From contig MQVO02000042.1 in NCBI GenBank assembly GCA_001986395.2, positions 62,001 through 126,000 of the forward strand: a DNA stretch of 64,000 nt, read 5' to 3'. Every line of letters begins with the position of its first letter. Position 1 is the stretch's first letter. Source of the stretch: Irpex lacteus (lineage: Eukaryota > Basidiomycota > Agaricomycetes > Polyporales > Irpicaceae). Below the pieces are notes generated by a model. It was not told the origin of the DNA. It saw nothing but the letters and a program-made list of their open reading frames with translations, and did not search any database. Position numbers and translations under genes: made by a program. This document shows, one piece after another, positions 36,880 to 48,132 of the stretch.

Positions 36880-38936
36880 GTCGCGACGGTGTCGACGGTG
36901 CCATGGAGGTTCGCAGCAAGATGGAGTGGTGGCGTCTGCATGCACCGACTCCTCGAACGATCTCAATTCCTCGGGCCGCTCGCCCTTACATCTCAACACA
37001 CAACCACCATGTCTCCCTTTGCTCTCACTCAGTACAACTCTGCAAGTGTCTTGTCATGCCTCCTCGAGCACCTCTGGACTTACTCGAGTGACCAGATCAG
37101 TGCTACGCAATAAGACTTGGCCATCGACGCGTCATGCCCCTCGATCGTCGAACACGAGCCCATGATACTATTGCCCTAGTGCACCTGCGACGACACCAGC
37201 GACTACGGTTTCACCCGTGTGATGCACCTGTAACAAGATGTATACTGGAGGAAATAGCAGACTGGACCATGTGGGAGAGCAAGTCGTAGAGAGGCTTTGA
37301 TCGGGTGAGTCGCTGACTGTATCACTGAGACCTGTCCTTACCGTCTTGTACCGTTTCATGGCCCATTTGGACTGCCCTCGTTGCGTTTGTAGCCCCGGCC
37401 CTCTGCATAAACGCGAACTATCTACTCACTCGCGCTAACACGGTCTCCCTATCCATTTGCGACCCATCTCATAACTCGCCCCATCAACTCCATATACCTG
37501 CCCACCTTGGGCAGCATCTTCCACGGTCCTGGTCTCCAGCCGTCTCAAGACTTCACTCGCTCTATTCTCTGCCTCTGACGGTCTTCAAGATCCCAATCTA
37601 CGTCTTTTCTACGCCGGCTGTAACTCAGACAACGTGCGCGAAGACTTTCACGCCAGTCTTCGCAGCGCCAATTCACTCCTGCTCCAGCGCAGACGTTCTC
37701 AAATGGGTGTAGATCATGCCATGACTTCTCTACGACCTTTCTAGTGACTTGAGCAAGTTGCGTTCGTAGGCACAAGGAACGCCACCGCTTTTGCTCTCCA
37801 CTCTGATCTCGTTCTTGGCTCGACAAGTGGATTGGCTGCGACAACGGCCTAGACGACGCGCACGCATATAGTCGCATTCATGACAGCTCGTCCTACCAGT
37901 GTGCTACTGTTACGGGGTACGTCTCCATCGCTTCGTATCCGTGGCGACTCTCGCTAAGGCTTACGAAACAGTCAATCTACGTGCTCAGACTATCTTGAGC
38001 GTGTAACCATAGCCGAATGACAATGCTCGTGCTTTCACCGTTTGTCACCGTCGACGACGCTACGTGATAACAAACGTTACCCTCTCCCCATTACATAGCG
38101 CACGTCCCGGTCTCAATCGACAACAAGCTCGAATTGTGTAGTTTCGCGGGCCACTTGTAGGAATCCTGCGACTGTGCGAACACGATCGTAGAATACCTCG
38201 GTATACGCGGTCACGATGCTTCTCTAGATCGGTAAGTAATCTCATACAGTCCGTCTGTTTGCACCCATCACTGACGATTCTCGTTCGTCCATATAGAGCG
38301 GCGGTATGTTGCTCCGCCTACATCGTGTTATACCCAAAACGATCTATCCCCTCTCTGAATAGCCTTATAGCTAAGCACCCTAGCCGTCATCACAAGTAGT
38401 TCGATATGCCACACTAATCACACTTTACCCAGCACTCGTTGCCTTGCATAGCTCGCCCGTAACGCTGTGTATGTGCCCAAGTGCACTCGGCGCGCACATT
38501 TTTATGGCAAGCTGCACGCTTTGAGACACTCTCCGTGTCACAATCTCATCGTACCCCCGAGCGATCGTGCTTCTCTCATCATCACCACTCTCGCTCGCCA
38601 TGGTTGATGTGTTCTCTTGCAGTTGGCGACACTCGCATTCACATATACTAGCGTGCTCGGCTCAACGTACCAACAACGAGCGCGACGCAATCAAGGACGA
38701 ACCCTCGGCATGGCTGGTATGAGAACCCACGGCAGAGATGGTACGAGGATGCGCACGCGGGGTTCGATAGAGGGTCCTCCGATACTGAAACAGCGCAGAA
38801 GGTAATGTCGGACGTTGGTATTTATCGCATCGATTGTAGAGATTGTATATTACACGATAAATGATACAATGCAGTTAGACATGATTACGATGAAGGAACA
38901 CGAGGGTAGTATGCGAATGAGTGAGGTCGTTCGATG
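36880..38936. repeat. array spacer, unit 3, left part
   Basis: Homologous to 24.6-26.6 kb and 58.0-60.0 kb. It begins with the well conserved MSPFALTQYNS block (36906-37110). It keeps the splice-like pair near 38.23-38.30 kb (GTAAGT to ATATAG) seen at 25.93-26.00 kb. Homology stops abruptly at about 38936, after the GTGAGGTCGTTCGATG stretch, where the Plavaka-bearing block begins. Confidence 0.75.
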
Positions 38937-39136
38937 GTTACAATTAGCGGGGAGCGTCGCAAGTTACCCCCTCACCACGGGCAAATGCCGATCAGTGGCT
39001 TTCGGAAAGGCGCATAATAACAAACGATTGAGTCAAATAATCGCACAGTTAGAAGCGGTTTTATCCTTGCAGTAAAAAGTCAACTTCATTGTTCTTTCTT
39101 GTCATTATTCTCCGGGCTGGGCAGAAGGCTATGGGA

Positions 39137-39296
39137 CCGTCGAAAAACCATCGAAAAGTGATAACGTTCGCTGCGAACAAAGGTATACAATCGGCTGGGT
39201 AGCAATCGGGAGCGATCTGGCGTAACCAATTTTGGCGTGTAGCGAGGGTGTTTCCTTTATGCTCACTGAAAGGGAGCACTTTTCGATGGTTTTTCG
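39137..39296. repeat. short inverted repeat (stem-loop or fold-back end)
   Basis: The plus strand at 39137-39160 contains CGAAAAACCATCGAAAAGTG. Its exact 20-base reverse complement occurs at 39277-39296, with about 115 bases between the arms. A second partial copy of the right arm (CACTTTTCGACGG-like) follows at once. It lies in the left part of the inserted block, 5' of the transposase. Confidence 0.7.
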
Positions 39297-39684
39297 CTCA
39301 CTTTTCGACGGTTCTTCGTGCGGAACAAAGGTTACATGTCGGAAATCTGGAAAGCCCATCAGGATGGAAGCGCCTCGGGGTGCCCTCCACAGGCGTCTCC
39401 GGCTGCATCCGCAGGGCTCAGGATGCTGGGGATTAATGTCCGGAGTATACGGGATGCGGAGATAAGGCATCACGATCAAAAAGGGGTATCCAGAGATCGT
39501 ACCTTGTATCTAGATGCATCCCACCATCATAATGATCATCTCGAGGCATCTGATTATTAGATAGAAGCTCGGGATGCCTCGTGGTTGCGATGATATAACT
39601 TAAGTTTGGCAGTCATGTTCGAATCTCTGCTTCGCTCTCACTGCTCGTCCCCCGGCTTCATATCCTCCCTCAACAACCTCTGCA

Positions 39685-42600
39685 ATGTTGGAGGATATGC
39701 CTGGACCGGCCCAATACCAGTCATCAAAAAGCAAGACGTGCAGAAGATGCCAAAAAGTCTGTGATAAACGTGGGTACAAGAAACACCGCGATGCTTGCAA
39801 AGCGAACAAGGCTGCCGATGAAAGGTGGGCAGCACTGCAAGCAGAGAACGAATCTGAGTGGGAGGAAGAGGAACGCAGGAAATGTAAGTCTCTCTCTCTA
39901 GGTCCACGCACATGCTCATTTTGTTGCCTGTTGCTTCAGCGCGCAAACGGCGACGTCGTGGGACCATCACAAGCGCAGATCCCCTTCCACAGACACATGA
40001 GAATGAAGGTACGTTCTATTTCGTAAACTAGAAGCATTAAGGGAAGTAATATATCAGTTTAGTCCGTCCCCCCGAAGATCTCCCTATTGTAGACGAGGAG
40101 CACCGCTCTCCGGTACCCGGATCCTCCCTCCCCTCATTGGTACCTAACTCCCCCCTACCTCAAGGTTCGTACTTGCATATCTGTAGCATTAGCTACCGAG
40201 ATATATGCACGTATGCTGACGAACGCTTTCTAGTAGACAACTGCAGTGTCACTCCTCCAGGCACCTCGAACCTCTCTCCACCTCCCCCATCTCTGCCGTC
40301 CGCACCTTCAACCTCGACGCCACTCGCAAGCAATGACGCAGTACCAGCAGAAGAGGCTACTACGCCCAATATCGATGATATCAGGGTTGAGTACCACCCT
40401 GACATACGACCTCGCCGACCTACGATCGTGTATCCCTTCGAGCAGTTCTCACAACAGCGACCGAAGGCCGACTTTGCGCCGAGTCTCGAAGAGCCATGGC
40501 GGCCTTTTGCGACTCGTGTCGATTTCGAGTTCGCGGAGCTGGTGCACGAGTCTCGCATGAGTCAAGGCGCGATCAAACGTCTGCTGAAGCTCGTTCGCGA
40601 CGTCCAGACTGGCGAGGGGGAGCTAACTTTTGATTCTCACAGCGACGTGCGTCGTGCCTGGGACCACGCCTCGCATTTTTATCCCATGGTGTGTCATTGA
40701 TTTATTGAAGTATCTGTTGTATTATCATTAGACGAAGCAATGCCACTTAGTTTTCCAAAACGACCCTCTCTGTTAAGTATAGGAAAGACCCTCAAGAATT
40801 CGAGTTCCATCACCGCCCGCTGTGGGACTGGATCGTCAGCCAGGTTGAAGATCCAAAGCTCGCGTCATACTTCCAATGGGATGCTCAACGGCTTTCGATA
40901 TGGACTGGCACGGAATGGATGAGGTTTTTTGAGGAACCTTGCACAGCGGATATGTTTTGGGACGTCCAGGTGAGTCATCCATCGTTTCAATCCTATTAGA
41001 TACTGACAGAACTAAACCACACATAGGCGGACATCCTCAAGACGGACACAGAGGGTAAACCTCTCGGTCTCATTATCTGGGCAGACAAGAACAAGTTATC
41101 GACGTTCGGGACACAGAAGGGGCATCCCATCGTTGTTCGCCTGTCAAATATTGATGCAACAGTCTGGAACGGCCTTGGGGTTGGAGGAGGTCGTATTGTC
41201 GGTATGGTCCCTATGGTAAGCTCCCTGGACGCATTGTTGTATTAAATCCACTGAGCCAGCTATGAACAGATCAACGAGACCGCTGCTGAGAAGGGGAAGA
41301 AGCCATATATAGATTGGAAGAACACGGTATACCATGAGGCTTTTACAATTCTCCTCGAGCAAATCGCGAGTCATTCTCGCACAGGTTACCGTATGAAGTG
41401 CGGAGATGGGAATCTTCGTACTTTGTACCCGTTCATACATATCATTACCGCTGATTACGAAGAACAGTAAGTTTTCCCCCTGCTGACTATTATATTTCAC
41501 TCACAGCTGATTAGGTGTTATTTCGCCCTCATTCGTGGACTTCACGGGTTATCGCCTTGCCCGATATGTTTAGTACCGGAAGGGGACCTTTCGGATCTAT
41601 CGAAAACCTACGCGGAACGTCAAGAAGCTCATGCACAAGGTCTCGTCCAGAAAGTGGAGGGGAAGGGGGTCAAGGAGAAAAAGATAAAGCAGTTTGGCCT
41701 ACGAGCCGTGGAGGTTTGTGTCTCTTTGCAGTGATACTTGTCGTAGCTGAATTATCAATATTTCTATCACAGAACGCTTTCTGGGCCGTGATGCGCACAA
41801 GTATCTACCTAGCCATGTCCTTTGACCGCCTGCATGCCTACCTCCTGGGCCTTTTCCTCCATCTTTTGCGAATCTTGAAGGCGATTATTGCCTTGATGAG
41901 TCGTAAAGCTCAAACCATCGTCGATGATAGGTCAGTCACGCATTTGAGACGTTCAAACTGCCCTGATTAATCGTTTCGTAGCCTCAATAGTGTCCCCTCA
42001 TGGTCAAACATGACCCACTTCGATTCGTTGACAAACACGGACTTCAACGACGGTGGTAAATGGGCCGATCTATCAAAGGTACGAAATATGATGATCTGCA
42101 TTATTAAACGTCTGACATGACCTGTTTCTGCCCAAGATCATCATCCCATGTTGCTACAGTATCTTCAAGACTAATTCACATGGATACCAGCTACTCAAGA
42201 CGATGCGGAAGTATATCGAGTGTGATACTTACGTCTCCTTATCTGTACAGACCGATGAAACGCTCAAGGACTACGATGCAACAATTCAGCAGTTCGGAAC
42301 ACAACTAGCGGTACGTTTGAATTACCATCTCCTCAACACGCAGATTACTAACCTTGTCCTCCAGGCATATAGCGAAGGCTGTGCAGACAGTGACGTCGAT
42401 GCGAAGTTCGACAAGGACTGGGACGGGATTATCAAAGTACACTCACATCTGCACGCCTCGCGGGATATCCGATTGAAGGGTGTCATGGCCAACATGGACA
42501 CGAAGACGTCCGAAAAGCTGAACGGCCCCCTTCGCAAGGCTTACCAAATGCAGACAAACTTCAAGAATATCGAGGGACAGGTTTGTCTGAAGTCGATCAA

Positions 42601-43522
42601 GGGGTTTCACGGCGGTATTTTGACCAGTTTTTTTTGCAGCTTGCACGTCTCGAGGATTGCTCCATGGTAATCTGCGACATACGAGCTAATATCGATGCTC
42701 GGGATGAGTATATCAAGTCACAGAAAGCAGCGGAAAAGCAAATGAAGAAACAGAAGGTCCAGCGCCGCATAACCCAATTCAACCACATATATTTGGGCTC
42801 TCCCGACCAAAATGGCCCTGTCAGTGTCCTCGCTCTCACAGAAACCCATCGATCGGACGCAGCGTTCACAGGCTTCGCAACTAAGCTCACGACATGTATT
42901 CGTGATCTGGTTGTTCGCGAAAACGAGGCTGATCGGCTCGCAACGTCCGAGCGAATGGCTACTCGAGACGTTCACGTTGAAATAACCGACCAGGTGAGTG
43001 CACACTATCGGCCGTTAATTCTACTACTGAAAGTTCTCCATCTAGGTCATGGAATATCACCTGCTCAAGGTCAACTACGAATCGAAAGTCAGCTGGCGTG
43101 AGGAGTCGGACCTCCTGCGGTGCTCCGATATGTTCCACGGCAAAACGCGTCACGATTCGGTCATCGTGGAACATAGCTCCCGCCACATCTACTGCGAGCT
43201 TATCTTCACCTTTACATACGAGTTTGGCGGTGCAACGTGCGCTTTGGCCCTGGTACATCCATTCGACCTCTCTCCACAAATCAGCCTTGCACAACGGCGG
43301 GTCGACCGTGAGCTGGGTCTCTGTCGTGTCAAGGAACGGCCTCGCCGCGACTCGATCATCGTCCCCTTGCGCTCAATCAAGCGAGGGGCATTGCTAGTTC
43401 CAGACTTGAGCCGGAAGAACGAGCGGTTAGTCGTGGATACGCTGGATGGGGATACCTTCCTTCGGTGCATTCACCTCTTTCCTGACCGCAACATGGCCGC
43501 ACACATCCGAATGCAGCTTTGA
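39685..43522 (+). CDS. Plavaka-type transposase, intact, 14 exons
   Basis: Exons 39685-39883, 39940-40008, 40063-40164, 40234-40688, 40751-40969, 41027-41215, 41270-41466, 41515-41713, 41773-41930, 41982-42078, 42137-42310, 42365-42580, 42640-42993, 43046-43522 give 1034 residues with no stop. The N-terminus has a zinc finger (C19, C22, H34, C38) and a basic SRKRRRRG stretch that could be a nuclear signal. The family core follows: EPWRPFATRVDFEFAELV, FEFHHRPLWDW, SYFQWDAQRL, LIIWADKNKLSTFG, GGGRIVGMVP, ITADYEEQCYFALIRGL, CPICLVP, MSFDRLHAYLLGLF and WSNMTHFDSLTNTDFNDGGKW. Plavaka transposases belong to the CACTA-like DDE/D group of fungi and excise and reinsert their element. Two introns use GTTTGT donors. 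An open frame over 14 exons suggests recent insertion and possible activity. Confidence 0.9.
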
Positions 43523-44937
43523 CAGGTAACGTACACCGTGCACTATCTGATTGTCTTTTACGGACCTGAAAGTCATGGTCATTCTAGTTCGATCCGCCAT
43601 GAATTTGGAATACAGGATAAAATCAATGGTACGTTATTAATCACAATCTTCTCAAACAGCAATCGCGAAACTGATGATCTGTGTACGTTGTTCCTTTTCA
43701 GTCATCCCATCGATCCTACTACGCATGACTACAGCTCATGGCCTCGAAGTTCACAGTGCTACAAAGGTATCAACGTACATGAACACAGCAACCTTATCAG
43801 CCGCTTCACAGGATATCTTACCTTGTCAAGCACTTGTATATGTACGTTCAGATCCTGAGCAGTTGTAATATACATGGATTTGAAGTCGAATCGGGTACGT
43901 TTACGCTTTCAGAGGCTAATTTTTCGGTGTGTATGCTCAAGGAAAGATAGATGCGTGATATATCAGCGTATAATACGGCCGCACACATTCTCCAGACCCG
44001 TCTCTGTCTCCAAATCTCCACTCAGTCGTCTCGTCGTTCTCCTCAGCCGCATCTCAATACCCCAAACTCATCTGTATTACCATCCGCATCGACATATATT
44101 GGCCCTCCCTTCCTTCGGTTTCAGCTTTCCGTGGCCCACTTCGCGAGTACAAATCGAAATGTATGCTCTGTGTTGTTGGTACGTATTAAGCTTACTTATC
44201 TCCCCTTCTTTATGGCCCCATTATTCCGAAGGAACGTACGCTGGTCTGATCTCATATACGCAGGTCAAGGCTTCTCGAGTGAAAGTCTCGGATTGCCAAT
44301 GGTCATCGCATGAACAACTCCATGGGAAGCAAAGAACTTGTGGTGTGCACCGAGTCTGCCTTTTCATTACCGCTATCTCAATGACCGCTCAAGGCTCGTC
44401 ACAGATGGGTTCTACCTCAGGTAGTTACATTTCCAATCATCTCAAACATGCTTTAGAATCGAAGGGCTCACTGACACTATCGTTGCGAAGCACATCCATC
44501 TATCAATGCGCGGTGGCATTTGAATCGACCAAAAAGGTAAAGCTAAGCCGATACGACAGGTACGTGGTGAAGAACTTTTTTATTACGTGCATCCATTGCT
44601 CATATCCTTGTGCTAGCTAGAAGTCTCTCATTCATCTCCCAACCGGCCCTCAGACGCAATACAGTAGGCTGATGCTGAAGGGCTCGATGCAAGCTAAATG
44701 TTCACTGTACGTATCGCATGCCGTTCACTATGTTCATCCGTAATTAATTCCTCGAGCACACCAGGCCTTTCGAAGCATCGTTTATTGCATCGTCGTGAAC
44801 ATCAGGTAAGTCACGATGGATGCTGGAATAGTTCTGACATTCAGTAGAGCACATGCAAGCTGTAGATGTGGCCGCTTGTAAGTGTGGATTCTCTACCTTT
44901 GTGCACGTGAAGCAATGACTAACGTATCCTCAAACGG
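43523..44937 (+). other. intergenic interval dense in splice-like signals
   Basis: There is no long open frame with recognisable motifs, although frames of 106-248 codons exist on the plus strand. The interval has repeated plus-strand GTACGT or GTAAGT donors, each followed by a nearby CAG (for example 43628-43660, 43683-43700, 44190-44272, 44559-44618 and 44808-44845). It may be a multi-intron 5' leader of the next gene or the remains of a gene with very small exons. Confidence 0.4.
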
Positions 44938-44945
44938 TATATAAA
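44938..44945 (+). promoter_or_regulatory. candidate TATA box of the accessory gene
   Basis: TATATAAA lies 58 bases upstream of the ATG at 44996. Sequence and spacing suit a TATA element. A GGTATGT donor-like site lies between it and the ATG, so a short leader intron is possible. Confidence 0.45.
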
Positions 44946-44995
44946 GAAACGGCCAAGGTATGTCTTCACTATTCTATCCTTTCCTGTCATCCACA

Positions 44996-47900
44996 ATGGC
45001 GAGGAACCGCTCACATAGCGATTCGTCCGACGATACCGACGATAGTCTCAGCCGCGAGATCTCCAACTTAGATATTGACGATGAGCTCCCCGACGACGTC
45101 GAAATACCTCCTGAACAGGCCTCTATTCGTGATTTCCAGAAGGTGAGTGTGTATTCGCGCACATCATAACTCTTGCTCATGTTTAACGTTTGTAGGCATG
45201 CGCCGCGCTTCAGGTTCAGAACGGCGAGTTGTGTGCCATTGTGCGCAAACTCCGGCTCAAGATTGCAAAGCTCGGTGGCGATAAGGATGGTAAGAAGGGG
45301 AAGGATAAAGCTCACAGCCGTGACTTCATCCCTCCAGCGTACCATAAGTATGCAGCAGATATCCATGTAGCTGGCCGCAGGGCGGCGTATTCTCTAAATC
45401 TTTGGATCGATGAAACCTGGTTTCAGTACAAGCGCAAGCACTCCCTCAACTACAAGGACTCCGCCGTGCGCTACGAGTCTGTGGTCTCGCAGCAAGCAGC
45501 CATGGCGGCTAAGACCTGGGACTATCTCCAAGCCCAGGACGCAGCAATCGATTTCACTTGTGGGAGTGTGGCCATCAAGTGGCAGGTAACAATTTCTGAG
45601 TGTCTTTTTGCCAAATATCTCTTGAAATACTGCAGCTACTGACATTTGGAGCTCATATTCGAAATCCTGAGCAAAATCTGGTCCAGAAATCATATTTTCA
45701 TTTTTCACACTTGCACATAACTGTGTCATGTGACAACATCTGAAAACAGCAAAATAAGCGCCAAAAGAAGCGGTGAGTCTATACCACTGCCCTCTTGAGC
45801 CATCTGAAAGAAAGCATGTAATCATTGAGCATAACATCCTTTAGGAACCAGTTTATTGATAAAAGTATACGATTTATATGATTTGTCTACTTGATTAAGC
45901 TTTAGATTGCTTACTAAACAGTATTGACCAATCTAGCTACCTCAAATATTTTGCTTCCGCTAACTTTGCCTAGATTGGCTAAGCATGATTACATACATCT
46001 TCAGAAGGTTGTGAGTTCCAATCCCTCACAGGCCACTTTTTTTGTTTCACCCATTCTCTTATTCTATAATGCTTCATAAAATACCATTGAATGCGAAAAT
46101 AATCCATTGCCACATCTGTGATTTTTATATCACTTAATATGGCACATAATATGATGGCACTCAGGTCAGTTACTATTTTACTATGCCTAACCATATATCG
46201 TGAATTGAAACATATATACATTATAATAAATTATATTGAACGCACACCCATGTCAATAGATTATTTTCCCCATTTTACAGTATTGTTTGGACACTACATG
46301 ATCAAAAGTGAGCAACTTATAAAATATGACCTAAGGGGGAATTGAACCCACAACCTTCTGAAGCAGTTGGTGTGAGTTGCTTGCGCACTTGGGCGCTTTT
46401 GTCGGAGTTTGGCTGAGTTTGAATCCCAAGTCCTCATCCAATACCATCCAGCTCATATCTCTCCTCATAGATGGGATTACCTCATGGTAGCTCAACCATC
46501 TGGTAGGCCTACTCTGTAGCTATAATCTGGTGCAACAATCATATCGAATGACTTAGTTTTGGGCTCTCTATCCATCAAATACAGATTCCCATAAAAAAGC
46601 GCCCAACTACAAATGTTTCTAATGGAACTTGTTACTCAGTAACAGAAGGCACATTCCCACGCATTGACAGCAGGTCGCGTTACTGACAAAACCTGGCAGA
46701 TCCTGACCGAACTGAAGACGATTATCTTCGTTACACTCAGAAATCGTAACTACCATTATAGCATCCGGCAATGGGAGATGGCTTTGGAAAGTGGTGAGGT
46801 TTCTAGTTCGCTCATAAGCGTTATTTATTGACACAGTTATATTCGACTACAAGATGAGGGCCGACGCTCAAGACTCGAAGGGCAAGCTCCTCGACCATTC
46901 GGTTGAGGCTCTCCTTCGAGTTGTTCCCTCCATCGCTGGTCCAGATGCAACTCAGCTTATTAAGAAGGCCTCAGCCAGACGCGACAACCCAATCCTCAAA
47001 GCTCTTCGTGGTCGGTGTTTTGATCATTTCCCTCCCATATACTATCCCCCTGGCACAGATTTGACGGATCCAGAGTCGAAGTTAGTTTTATTCTACTTGC
47101 CTCACATCGGATACGTAAGTCTTTCTAATATACTTGGAGCGCGTACGCTGATTTACACTATATAGTACTTCAGGGCGGCATTATATGGGCCGTCTTCGAT
47201 CTACGAGCTAAAGTTTGACAGTCGTAGTAACGGGGTGAAGTGGAAGTCTGCCGCTGAAGGCATCACCCCAACTAACCTTGCTACGATGTTTACCTTGGTG
47301 AGTTCTCACACTCTGTTCCGTCATAGAACTATAATCACTGTGTGCTAATTACCGTGCTTATATTACAGTTGCGCTTTCATGTATCCGGCGAGCCCAAATT
47401 CCTACAGGGAGGTTACACAGCAAACTCCGAGAAGTACATTAATGGCGACCCCGATAAAGACATGTGCGACTGGCATGCGGAGGCGAACTTTCTAACACGC
47501 TTCTTCGAGGAGAAATGGCACCTTCCCGGCACTCAGCAGATCGTTGCGGCCATCTCGGACGTCGCTTTCAAGGGCGCCGATCCTGTCATAGCTGCACGAG
47601 GCACCATTGTCCAGGCAGACACCATTGCCGTCAATCAACGCAACCTACAAGCAGTTGCTGATTTTGGTGCTGTCATCCCAGCCGACGTTCGTAAGTAAAT
47701 AGACTCATGTTCTCTACTACTTATTTACAAAGCCACCAGTGCAGCGGCAATCAGCTCTTTCTACACCGCGCGCACCTCCCCCGGACCTGGCTGTCACATC
47801 TGCACAGTCTCAGCCTGCGTCGCTTGAGGCTGGACCCTCTCGTTCCGCCAACCCTCCTCGTCCCCTGCGTGTAGATCCCCTTCCTCCTCGTGAATCCTCT

Positions 47901-48020
47901 GCTCCTCCTCCTCCTCCTCCTCCTCATCCAGAGTCCCCTCTTACTGCCCCGCGTGCAGAGTCCCCGGACTTGGATGTTTTGGATAACGACGTCTCCCCCC
48001 CCGGCTGTTCCAGACCCTAA
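44996..48020 (+). CDS. uncharacterised gene carried next to the Plavaka transposase
   Basis: Six exons: 44996-45142, 45196-45585, 46854-47114, 47166-47297, 47369-47690, 47740-48020, giving 510 residues. The N-terminus (MARNRSHSDSSDDTDDSL) is very acidic. A probable coiled coil follows (CAALQVQNGELCAIVRKLRL), then a Trp-rich segment with LNLWIDETWFQYK. The middle has LLRVVPSIAGPDATQLIKKA, YYPPGTDLTDPESKLVLF, GITPTNLATMFTLLRFHVSG and MCDWHAEANFLTRFFEEKW. The tail is proline rich. No named domain was recognised. Proteins of this look often accompany large fungal DNA transposons, but that is inference. The 1.27 kb third intron is unusual here and contains tRNA-like repeats; the exon 3 acceptor (CTACAAG) was chosen because other choices hit a stop. 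An 8-C run at 47995-48002 shifts the frame: with one C fewer it would continue through VSRPPKSKAKGKEV to RRRQGT ending at 48132. Confidence 0.6.
45976..46032 (+). repeat. tRNA-like module (SINE head candidate), forward
   Basis: TGGCTAAGCATG (45976-45987) matches the pol III A-box consensus at nearly every position. GAGTTCCAATCC, 37 bases on, resembles a B box. The segment CTTCAGAAGGTTGTGAG is shared with the inverted partner at 46330-46363. No complete tRNA cloverleaf is evident, so it is not called a tRNA gene. Confidence 0.45.
46330..46385 (-). repeat. tRNA-like module (SINE head candidate), reverse
   Basis: The minus strand carries CTTCAGAAGGTTGTGGG followed by TTCAATTCCCCC, a good B-box (T-arm) sequence. 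Upstream CCCAAGTGCGCAAG is a weaker A box. Most of 34 positions match the forward module at 45999-46032, in opposite orientation and about 330 bases away. Confidence 0.45.
47902..47925. repeat. (CTC)n triplet repeat, polyproline coding
   Basis: Eight CTC triplets in the last exon of the accessory gene encode a proline run (read as CCT). This is a slippage-prone site within a Pro-rich tail. Confidence 0.85.
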
Positions 48021-48132
48021 GAAACGCGTGTCTCGCCCCCCCAAGTCGAAGGCCAAGGGTAAGGAGGTTCAGGCTGATGCTGATGAGAACTCCGGTGTCC
48101 GTCGTACTACTCGCCGCCGTCAGGGAACTTGA

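Larger units (their letters stand above)
45586..46853 (+). other. AT-rich 1.27 kb intron with inserted tRNA-like repeats
   Basis: Lies between exons 2 and 3 of the accessory gene. It is clearly richer in A and T than the exons and has no supported coding. Two tRNA-like modules sit inside it in opposite orientation (45976-46032 and 46330-46385). Other introns of the gene are 40-75 nt, so the extra kilobase is probably inserted sequence. Confidence 0.55.

Noticed and set aside
45976..46032. Functional tRNA gene
   Set aside because: A-box and B-box-like sequences are present, but no acceptor stem or full cloverleaf could be drawn and an inverted degenerate copy lies nearby.
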